A DNA stretch of 58,540 nucleotides from Bryobacterales bacterium (GTDB lineage Bacteria; Acidobacteriota; Terriglobia; Bryobacterales; Bryobacteraceae): NCBI GenBank assembly GCA_003136575.1, contig PLEX01000198.1, positions 237-58,776 on the forward strand. Reading direction: 5' to 3'. The position numbers were made by a program, and so were the translations under genes. Shown here piece by piece: positions 52,843-58,540 of the stretch. The first letter of the stretch is position 1, and every line of letters starts with the position of its first letter. A model generated the notes under the pieces. That model was given only the letters and a program-made list of their open reading frames with translations, was not told where the DNA came from and searched no databases.

Positions 52843-53433
52843 TCAGGCAGGACGAGCGAAGATCTGAAAATCGATTTCCACTTCATTCTTCACCTTGATG
52901 ATTCCGCCACCGATACTGATGGGCGTGATTCCAAAATCGGTTTGTTTGAGAACGGTGTGTCCCGTGTAGAACTCGCCGGTCTGTTTCACGGTCAGGCTTA
53001 ACGACTTGCTGACACCGTGTAAAGACAAATCGCCATCGACCTTCCATTGGCCGTCCGCCAATTTTTGGACGCGGGAAGAGCGAAAGGTTATCTCGGGAAA
53101 CTTCTTCGTCTCCAGTACCATATCCTCCATATGTGTCTGGATCGTTGCCTGATCTTTCGCGTCGACTTTGGGGTCGGGCTTCACCGTCATCTTCGCGGTC
53201 TCAACCCGAAATTCGATGCGCTGGGCACCGGACTCCAGAATGGTGCCGGCGGATATCGGCGCGCTGACGGTATGGTCATGCGCGGCGGCTGACAACAGCC
53301 CGGACTTGCCAACGTGAATCGTGATCGTGCTGCGCTGTGTGTCGATGGCTTTTTCCTGAGCGGCTTTTTCCTGAGCAATCAGCGGCGCTGCCGCTGCCAT
53401 CGCCGTGCAGAGAGCCAGAGTGCTAAGCCGCAT
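52843..53433 (-). CDS. YceI-family periplasmic lipid-binding protein
   Basis: 196 residues with a signal peptide (LCTAMAAAAPLIAQEKA). The lipocalin-like domain includes STITIHVGKSGLLSAAAHDH, FRSSRVQKLADGQWKVDGDL, SLHGVSKSLSLTVKQTGEFY and TDFGITPISIGGGIIKVKNE. YceI/TT1927b proteins hold polyisoprenoid lipids or quinone-like ligands inside an extended barrel. Its start overlaps the stop of the FAD monooxygenase gene by 11 bases, so the two are probably co-translated. A broken second copy is at 54831 beside the PKS genes. Confidence 0.92.
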   Translation of the reverse strand: MRLSTLALCTAMAAAAPLIAQEKAAQEKAIDTQRSTITIHVGKSGLLSAAAHDHTVSAPISAGTILESGAQRIEFRVETAKMTVKPDPKVDAKDQATIQTHMEDMVLETKKFPEITFRSSRVQKLADGQWKVDGDLSLHGVSKSLSLTVKQTGEFYTGHTVLKQTDFGITPISIGGGIIKVKNEVEIDFQIFARPA

Positions 53434-54565
53434 AAGAATAAACCCTCCTTAAATTCCGTTCAAAGATTTTCGCCGGAAGCATACTTGTTACCGTCTGGCG
53501 CCCCGCCGCGATCAGCCGGTTTTCCCACTGCCCGATATGCCCCATTAGAAGGGACCGCTGCTGCACATGCCTTGTTCGTTCCCGGCGCAGCGATTCGTAG
53601 CGGCGCAGCGCCAATTGGGGAGTCGCCTCTCCGCAAAACGATTTGGCCAGGACCAGCGCGTCTTCGAGCGCCATGCAGCCACCCAATCCCAGATTCGGCG
53701 TGCAAGGGTGAGCGGCATCCCCGAGCAACACTACCCTCCCCTCTCCCCAGCGTTTCAGGGGAGCGAGATCGTATGCGCCATTTTTCAAAATCGCATTTTC
53801 TTCCGTCGCGGCAATCAGGCTTTCTACGGGCTGGTGCCAGCCCGCGAACATCCGCAGGAGATCGTGCCGGCGGCCTTCGGATGAGTCGGCGTGGTCGGAA
53901 TCCGTATTCGCCGTGGCATACCATGTGAACCGGTCGCCGCCGGTGCCGAGAATGCCGAAACGCCTTCCTCGCCCCCAGGTTTCGCTGTTCGAGCCCGAGG
54001 GAACGGCTCCCCTGAGAGACGCGAGCCCCCGCCAGATCGTGTAGCCGCGGTAGATGGGTTCGTGAACTCCCAGTATTTGAGAGCGGACGCGCGAGCGAAT
54101 GCCATCGGCGCCGATCACAAAGTCATGCTTCACCGAAGCACCACCAGCGAAATGGACTCCAACGCCGGATTTCCGCCGGTCGAGGTATTCGAAATCGTGG
54201 CCGAGACGGACACGCCCCGCCGGCAGCGCGGAAATCAGTGCGTCCAGCAGATCGCAGCGGCGCGTGCACAGAGCTGGTACGTCGAAATGGCCCAGTCCGA
54301 TATCCATCAGGATCGAGCCTGTGATGGAGCGAACGAGGAACTGCTGGTTCGGCCCGCTCAATGCCGCCACGCGTTCGAGCACACCCAAGTCCTTCAGCAC
54401 ACGCGTAGCGTTGGGCCAAAGCATCATACCCGCCCCCACCTCGCGAAGCTCGTTTGCCCTTTCGTATACCGTCGCGTGGATGCCTGCGCGGTGAAGCGCG
54501 ACGGCCGCGGCTACGCCGCCGATTCCACCGCCGATAATGCCGATATTCAGTCTCTGCAGGTTCAT
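53423..54565 (-). CDS. FAD-dependent monooxygenase
   Basis: 380 residues. Group A flavoprotein hydroxylase motifs: GxGxxG in IGIIGGGIGGVAAAVALHRA, the DG motif in FVIGADGIRSRVRSQIL and the GD motif in VVLLGDAAHPCTPNLGLGG. It resembles salicylate/3-hydroxybenzoate or zeaxanthin-epoxidase-type hydroxylases acting on phenols or olefins. It is transcribed away from a type III PKS cluster whose product could be a resorcinol, and overlaps yceI at its 3' end. Streptomyces SrsC, a flavoprotein acting on a type III PKS product, is a functional precedent; the substrate here is inferred. Confidence 0.9.
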   Translation of the reverse strand: MNLQRLNIGIIGGGIGGVAAAVALHRAGIHATVYERANELREVGAGMMLWPNATRVLKDLGVLERVAALSGPNQQFLVRSITGSILMDIGLGHFDVPALCTRRCDLLDALISALPAGRVRLGHDFEYLDRRKSGVGVHFAGGASVKHDFVIGADGIRSRVRSQILGVHEPIYRGYTIWRGLASLRGAVPSGSNSETWGRGRRFGILGTGGDRFTWYATANTDSDHADSSEGRRHDLLRMFAGWHQPVESLIAATEENAILKNGAYDLAPLKRWGEGRVVLLGDAAHPCTPNLGLGGCMALEDALVLAKSFCGEATPQLALRRYESLRRERTRHVQQRSLLMGHIGQWENRLIAAGRQTVTSMLPAKIFERNLRRVYSYAA

Positions 54566-54611
54566 TGATTCAGGTTTACTTTTGGGTGCGTTGCGGCACC
54601 GGTGTCAAAGT

Positions 54612-54627
54612 CCGGAAGCTCTTCCGG
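54612..54627. other. Short perfect inverted repeat in the divergent spacer
   Basis: CCGGAAG-CT-CTTCCGG, 46 bases upstream of the FAD monooxygenase start, is a 7-bp perfect palindrome with a 2-base spacer, repeated in part by the adjacent CCGGAAG. It could be a regulator-binding site or a small hairpin. Confidence 0.3.
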
Positions 54628-54830
54628 AAGCAAGTCCGGAGACGGCGTGCCCGTTCCGCGAGGGGCTGTACCCGTCAGAAACCACGATCTCTAATAGGGA
54701 TACCATGGCTCGGTTCTTCATCGCGGTTGGCTGCAACATTCCTTGCATACCCGGGACGGCTGCAGGTGAACTTTGGTTCCATGAGGAATTTCATTCGAAG
54801 TACCGTAAATGACGCCTGGACAACCGCAAA

Positions 54831-55031
54831 ATGAACGGAAATCCGACCTTGCTCGGCGTCGGCAAGTCCATCGCAGTGAACGTGAAGCCGGCGGGCGACG
54901 CATGGTCGGGTAATGCCCTCATCAGGCAGACGGATTACGGCATTCAGGGCGCGGACGGACCCGCCAGGGTGCAAGACAGGGCGCACGATAAGATAGAAGT
55001 TCAATTCGACATCTGCGCACTTCCGAAATGA
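54831..55031 (+). pseudogene. C-terminal fragment of a second YceI protein
   Basis: The frame reads TLLGVGKSIAVNVKPAGDAW, SGNALIRQTDYGIQGADGPA and DKIEVQFDICALPK, aligning with the last 65 residues of YceI proteins (LHGVSKSLSLTVK, LKQTDFGI, VKNEVEIDFQI in the copy at 52843). The first two thirds, including the signal peptide, are missing. A stop precedes ATG 54831. It lies just before the type III PKS gene on the same strand. Confidence 0.7.
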
Positions 55032-55134
55032 CCGCTGTTCTATTGCGGGGTGTTGAATTCCGAAACAGTGCGGCAGCTTCCAACTTCCATTCTGTGCGCC
55101 GCATCCAAAACTCTGCAATGATTTCGGGCTCCCT

Positions 55135-56364
55135 ATGGCTACATTGATTCAGCCCCGTGTTGTGCACAATCGACTTTCCAGCCCAGGCGGCGTGCGTCTG
55201 CATTCTTTTTGCCTTGTCCGTCCACTGCACTCCGGAACACAGGAAGAAGCTTTGCGTTGGCTGGCGGAGGCCCATATCCGGGCGGAAGAAACCCAGCGTC
55301 TGAACAACGGCCATCCACCGGTCAGTCCTGGTTTTGCGGCCATGATGCCCAGGCTGCTGCACCGCTACGGCTGTTCACCAGGCAAGATCTCCGCGCGCGG
55401 ATCTGAATTGAACGATTACCTGCACACGTCATGGGAAAATATGGAAGTTTATCGTCTGGCGGAGAGTTCCAAAGGGGCCGGCATGTCGGTACGCTCGCAG
55501 GTCTTTGCACGCGCCGCGCACCGAACGATGAATGCGATGTTTGCGAACGAGCCCAACCCACCGGACGATCTCATCCACGTGACCTGCACCGGATACCTCT
55601 CCCCCAGCGCAGCCCAACTGATGGCAGTGGAAAAAGGTTGGCGGCGGACACGCGTCACCCACGCTTATCACATGGGCTGTTATGCCGCATTGCCGGCCAT
55701 CCGCATCGGAAGCGGATTTCTGGCCTCCACAACCGGCCGGGCGCACCGCGTGGACATTGCGCACACCGAACTCTGCACCTTGCACCTTGACCCTTCAGAC
55801 CACAGCCCCGAACAGCTCGTTGTGCAGAGCCTGTTCGCGGATGGTCACATCCGCTATACCCTGAGCGATGGCTCCGGCCCGGCTCCGGTCGCCACGGCGG
55901 ACATGACTCATTCCGGGTACCGTATCCTTACCATGGCGGACGAACTGCTTGCAGACTCCGCCGACGACATGCGGTGGAGTCTGAGCGAGTGGGGATTCCG
56001 CATGGCCCTCACGCAGCAAGTGCCGGAAAAAATCGGCAATGCATTGCCCGCGTTCCTGGCGAGGCTTTTCTCGCAGGCAGGACTCGATTACGAAGCGGAG
56101 AAGGAGAGTGCAATTTTTGCGATCCACCCCGGCGGACCAAAGATCGTTGAACAAGTCTCGGATGCGCTGGGCCTGCGTCCGGAACAATCCGCCGCCAGCC
56201 GCACCGTATTGCTCAATTACGGGAACATGTCATCCGCAACTCTGCCGCATGTGTGGAATGAGATCCTGGAATCAGGCGCAGCCGAGCCCGGACAACTGGT
56301 GGCAAGTCTTGCGTTTGGTCCGGGCCTGACGATATGCGGCGCCTTGTTCCAGGTGGAACAGTGA
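55135..56364 (+). CDS. Type III polyketide synthase
   Basis: 409 residues. The chalcone-synthase-type triad is present: Cys151 in LIHVTCTGYLSPSAAQL, His331 in FAIHPGGPKIVEQV and Asn364 in LNYGNMSSATLPHVW. The C-terminal FGPGLTICGALF matches the family's GFGPGLT loop. The enzyme condenses malonyl units onto an acyl starter; bacterial members with a similar layout make alkylresorcinols, alkylpyrones or phloroglucinols. The long N-terminus (about 1-35) is usual. It heads the PKS-membrane protein-methyltransferase operon, 70 bases before the next gene. Confidence 0.95.
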   Translation: MATLIQPRVVHNRLSSPGGVRLHSFCLVRPLHSGTQEEALRWLAEAHIRAEETQRLNNGHPPVSPGFAAMMPRLLHRYGCSPGKISARGSELNDYLHTSWENMEVYRLAESSKGAGMSVRSQVFARAAHRTMNAMFANEPNPPDDLIHVTCTGYLSPSAAQLMAVEKGWRRTRVTHAYHMGCYAALPAIRIGSGFLASTTGRAHRVDIAHTELCTLHLDPSDHSPEQLVVQSLFADGHIRYTLSDGSGPAPVATADMTHSGYRILTMADELLADSADDMRWSLSEWGFRMALTQQVPEKIGNALPAFLARLFSQAGLDYEAEKESAIFAIHPGGPKIVEQVSDALGLRPEQSAASRTVLLNYGNMSSATLPHVWNEILESGAAEPGQLVASLAFGPGLTICGALFQVEQ

Positions 56365-56434
56365 CCCCGTCCTTGTTACAGGCCGGATTCCGGACCCCAA
56401 TTCCGGGGCTGACAATCCGCCATTTAATTCAGTC

Positions 56435-56941
56435 ATGAAATACCTGCTGCTGTTGCCGCTGGCGGTGCAGGGGCTCGCCATCCTTGTGGATGAGTTCCAC
56501 TTCCACTTCGCGCGCGGACTGCCGCGTTGGGAGCGCATTGGACATCCGCTCGATACCTTCACGGTGTTGGCTCCCATATTGTGGCTGGTCTTTACCGTGC
56601 CTTCCGAGCGCAATCTGATCGTCTACATCGTAGCCGCTGCATTCTCGTGCTTTTTCGTCACCAAGGACGAATTCGTACATGCCGATCTTTGCCCGCCGGC
56701 CGAGCACCTGAATCACGCCGTGCTCTTCATCGCGCATCCACTGGTTTTTGCCGCGTTGGCACTGCTGTGGCCGCTCTATCACTCGCCCGCCGGAGCAGCC
56801 GCGTGGCTCGAACGCTTTCGCGGCCTGGAATACGCCTTGCCGGCCCAGGCCACATTGATGGCACTGTACATGATCTATCAGGTTGTCTACTGGAACCTGA
56901 TCCGGAAGGCTCCGGCAACCGGGTTCGAGGCACGCCGGTGA
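56435..56941 (+). CDS. Small multi-pass membrane protein of the PKS operon
   Basis: 168 residues with about five helices (YLLLLPLAVQGLAILVDEFH, FTVLAPILWLVFTVPS, AVLFIAHPLVFAALALLWPL, LMALYMIYQVVYWNLI). Conserved-looking polar residues include DEFHFHFARGLPRWERIGHP and FVTKDEFVHADLCPPAEHLN. The His/Asp-rich clusters suggest metal binding, but I recognise no named family. Its TGA overlaps the methyltransferase GTG, so the two are translated together. It may present or release a membrane-bound product. Confidence 0.7.
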   Translation: MKYLLLLPLAVQGLAILVDEFHFHFARGLPRWERIGHPLDTFTVLAPILWLVFTVPSERNLIVYIVAAAFSCFFVTKDEFVHADLCPPAEHLNHAVLFIAHPLVFAALALLWPLYHSPAGAAAWLERFRGLEYALPAQATLMALYMIYQVVYWNLIRKAPATGFEARR

Positions 56942-57711
56942 GGAGCGCGTCACAACAGTCCGTAAACAATGAGATCTACCACGCCCTTGGCGAGCGCTGG
57001 TACAAAGCGCAGGACGATCCTGTGGCGCTGCTGCGCGCCGAGTCGCGATTGCGCAACCCCTGGGTCGCGGAGGAACTCCGCGCACGCTTCGCCGGGCGCT
57101 CACTCCGCATCCTCGATGCAGGCTGTGGGGGCGGTTTCCTTTCCAACTATCTGGCCACCCAGGGACACACCGTCGTTGGCCTCGATTTCGCTTCGGATGC
57201 GCTGAAAGTCGCCCGCCTGCATGACGCCACCGGCCGGGTGGAATTCATACAAGGAGATGCCTATCGACTTCCTTTCCAGGATGGCGCCTTTGATGCCATT
57301 TGCTGTATGGACTTCCTTGAGCACGTGGAAGAGCCGGAACTCTCCATCCGTGAAGCCGCCCGCGTGCTCGTGCCCGGCGGTTTGTTCGTCTATTACACCT
57401 TCAACCGTAACTGGCTGGCCTGGTTGGTGGCGATCAAAGGAGTGGAGTGGTTCGTGCCCAATACTCCGCCCAATATGCACGTTCTGCGTTTGTTCATCAA
57501 ACCCGAAGATTTGAATTCCATGTGCGCGCGTTCCGGTCTCGCAGTAGATTCGGTGCGCGGCATGGCGCCGGTGGTCTTCTCCGCGGCGTTCTGGAAACTG
57601 CTCACCTTCCACACCGTGGCTGACAGTTTTGCCTTCCGATTCACACGATCGACCAGAATTTCCTATATTGGATTCGCCCGCAAGATACAAGAAGAGCAGG
57701 TCAACTTTTAG
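56938..57711 (+). CDS. SAM-dependent methyltransferase (UbiG/UbiE-like)
   Basis: 257 residues from GTG 56938, overlapping the previous stop (GTGA). The N-terminus NNEIYHALGERWYKAQDDPV resembles UbiG. The SAM motif is LRILDAGCGGGFLSNYLA, then VVGLDFASDALKVARLHD, and GAFDAICCMDFLEHVEEPEL for motif II. The later VLVPGGLFVYYTFNRNWLAW and NMHVLRLFIKPEDLNSM resemble the UbiG hydroxyl-O-methylation domain. UbiG methylates phenolic quinone precursors, so O-methylation of a PKS-derived phenol is likely. A frame extends upstream to 56527 but is a shadow of the membrane gene. Confidence 0.92.
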   Translation: MRSASQQSVNNEIYHALGERWYKAQDDPVALLRAESRLRNPWVAEELRARFAGRSLRILDAGCGGGFLSNYLATQGHTVVGLDFASDALKVARLHDATGRVEFIQGDAYRLPFQDGAFDAICCMDFLEHVEEPELSIREAARVLVPGGLFVYYTFNRNWLAWLVAIKGVEWFVPNTPPNMHVLRLFIKPEDLNSMCARSGLAVDSVRGMAPVVFSAAFWKLLTFHTVADSFAFRFTRSTRISYIGFARKIQEEQVNF

Positions 57712-57749
57712 TAGATTTTTAATGCCGCTGCTTCGATAGCAAACGTGGC

Positions 57750-57997
57750 ACGCCGATTCCCGAAGAAGAATGGCTGTCTGCGCGCGGCGTCGGCGCCGAT
57801 ACCGACATCGTGTCCAAGGAAATGTACGCGTTCGAAGATTCGCGATGGCCCGCGGCTGGTTCTTCGGCCCGAAAACACGGCCTCGGTGATTCGCGCCTGC
57901 ATCGCAACTCTACTACATCGGCCCATGTTCCGGCGCGAGCCCGCAGAAAGGCCGTTACCGGCAGTTTTTTCAGATCGGCGCGGAAGCGATCGGCTGG
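57750..57997 (+). pseudogene. Fragment of histidyl-tRNA synthetase
   Basis: Three frames join to give TPIPEEEWLSARGVGADTDI then VSKEMYAFED, next RDGPRLVLRPENTASVIRA, and finally IGPMFRREPAEKGRY-like sequence (readable as GPMFRREP followed by GRYRQFFQIGAEAIGW). This is motif 1 to motif 2 of HisRS. At least two frameshifts separate the blocks; the front and the large C-terminal part are missing. A working hisS must lie elsewhere in the genome. It stands immediately before gap. Confidence 0.75.
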
Positions 57998-58193
57998 AAT
58001 CCCGTTCATCGACCCTGAAGGTCGAAAGGGTGTCGGTACGCCCGGGATGTTTTGCGATGTGGATGCGAGCCAGATCTGCCGACGGGAGACATTTTGTCCG
58101 TTCAGCCGAACCGGGTCCGCAAATTCCCTTTGATATCCTGATTCTTAACCCCACGCAACAGCGTAAATCCCGAAGGAGAACCAATCCCCAATT

Positions 58194-58540
58194 ATGCCCG
58201 TTAAAGTTGGTATCAACGGCTTCGGCCGAATTGGCCGCAACGTTTTGCGCGCCGCGCTTGGAAATCCCGAAATCGAATTTGTTGCTGTCAATGACTTGAC
58301 CAGCCCGGCCACACTGGCCCACCTGCTCAAGTACGACTCGATCTTGGGCAACCTGAAGAATGAAGTTTCCGCAGGGGAAGGATTCATTACAGTCGATGGC
58401 AAGAAGATCACCGTTTTCTCAGAGCGCGATCCTGCGAAGCTGGATTGGGCCTCTGTTGGCGCGCAGATCGTTGTCGAATCGACCGGCTTCTTTACAGATG
58501 CCCTTAAGGCCAAGGCTCACCTCGGCGCGACCGTCAAGAA
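58194..58540 (+). CDS. gap: Glyceraldehyde-3-phosphate dehydrogenase, 5' part (cut by window end)
   Basis: ATG 58194 begins MPVKVGINGFGRIGRNVLRA, the NAD-binding GxGxxGR motif of GAPDH, followed by VNDLTSPATLAHLLKYDSIL and VVESTGFFTDALKAKAHL. The window ends about 115 codons in, before the catalytic Cys. It oxidises glyceraldehyde-3-phosphate to 1,3-bisphosphoglycerate in central metabolism. AAGGAG lies about 15 bases before the ATG, slightly long spacing. The upstream spacer shows no promoter that I can name. Confidence 0.96.
   Translation, partial: MPVKVGINGFGRIGRNVLRAALGNPEIEFVAVNDLTSPATLAHLLKYDSILGNLKNEVSAGEGFITVDGKKITVFSERDPAKLDWASVGAQIVVESTGFFTDALKAKAHLGATVK

Noticed and set aside
1-58540. 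tRNA, rRNA or CRISPR features
   Set aside because: No T-loop-like sequence with a matching acceptor stem, no rRNA segment and no regularly spaced direct repeats were seen.

Overview
The window looks like chromosomal DNA of a soil Acidobacteriota, most likely a Bryobacterales/Solibacter-type organism. This is inferred from GC-rich codon use together with a TIGR03437 (Solibacter C-terminal) domain protein, DUF1592/DUF1552 secreted pairs, DUF2934 proteins, a fused aroD-aroE, PQQ-like propellers with heme motifs and Gly/Arg-rich loops. No rRNA, tRNA, CRISPR array or phage module was recognised.

Layout. 0-7 kb: a secreted metalloprotease-like protein, a cytochrome c/PQQ-propeller protein, a graveyard (ThuA fragment, headless histidine kinase, internally deleted response regulator), a CBS-pair protein and two membrane proteins. 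7-7.7 kb: an IS4-type transposase fragment that cuts a RelE/HigB-type toxin gene, leaving its palindromic operator. 7.8-13 kb (minus strand): lnt-lipA-SPOR-slipin-nfeD. 13-18.4 kb: DUF2934 protein, lexA, aroDE fusion, tiny Tat protein, amidase, glycosyltransferase. 18.4-20 kb: decayed DNA and a PIN/RHH toxin-antitoxin pair. 20-25.4 kb: exported ankyrin protein divergent from a DUF1592 cytochrome/DUF1552 Tat pair. 25.4-26 kb: a two-TM protein coupled to a 26-residue micro-ORF. 26-29.4 kb (minus): GT-C-like membrane protein, cdsA, uppS. 29.6-35.2 kb: PQQ-propeller pseudogene and two paralogous histidine kinase/NarL-type regulator modules. 35-41.4 kb: TIGR03437 protein, several frameshifted genes, beta-barrel protein, DUF2934 and an atypical receiver protein. 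41.4-54.6 kb: HtrA protease, alginate-export-type porin, M20 peptidase, broken acyltransferase/SGNH gene, sugar-acid catabolic pair (FAH-family dehydratase plus semialdehyde dehydrogenase), NPP phosphodiesterase, then DUF2306-YceI-FAD monooxygenase. 55-57.7 kb: type III PKS, small membrane protein and methyltransferase. The window ends with a hisS fragment and the start of gap.

How the genes work together. The most coherent candidate system is at 52.1-57.7 kb: a type III polyketide synthase with a translationally coupled membrane protein and SAM methyltransferase, facing a FAD monooxygenase that overlaps a YceI lipid-binding protein and a DUF2306 membrane protein. The gene content suggests an alkylresorcinol/alkylpyrone-type lipid that is hydroxylated, methylated and perhaps carried in the periplasm; this is inference. 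A second theme is decay: at least a dozen gene fragments or frameshifted genes were found by joining reading frames, including two HigB-type toxin N-termini and a histidyl-tRNA synthetase fragment. Some single-base frameshifts may be assembly errors, particularly the one in a G run near 39.2 kb.
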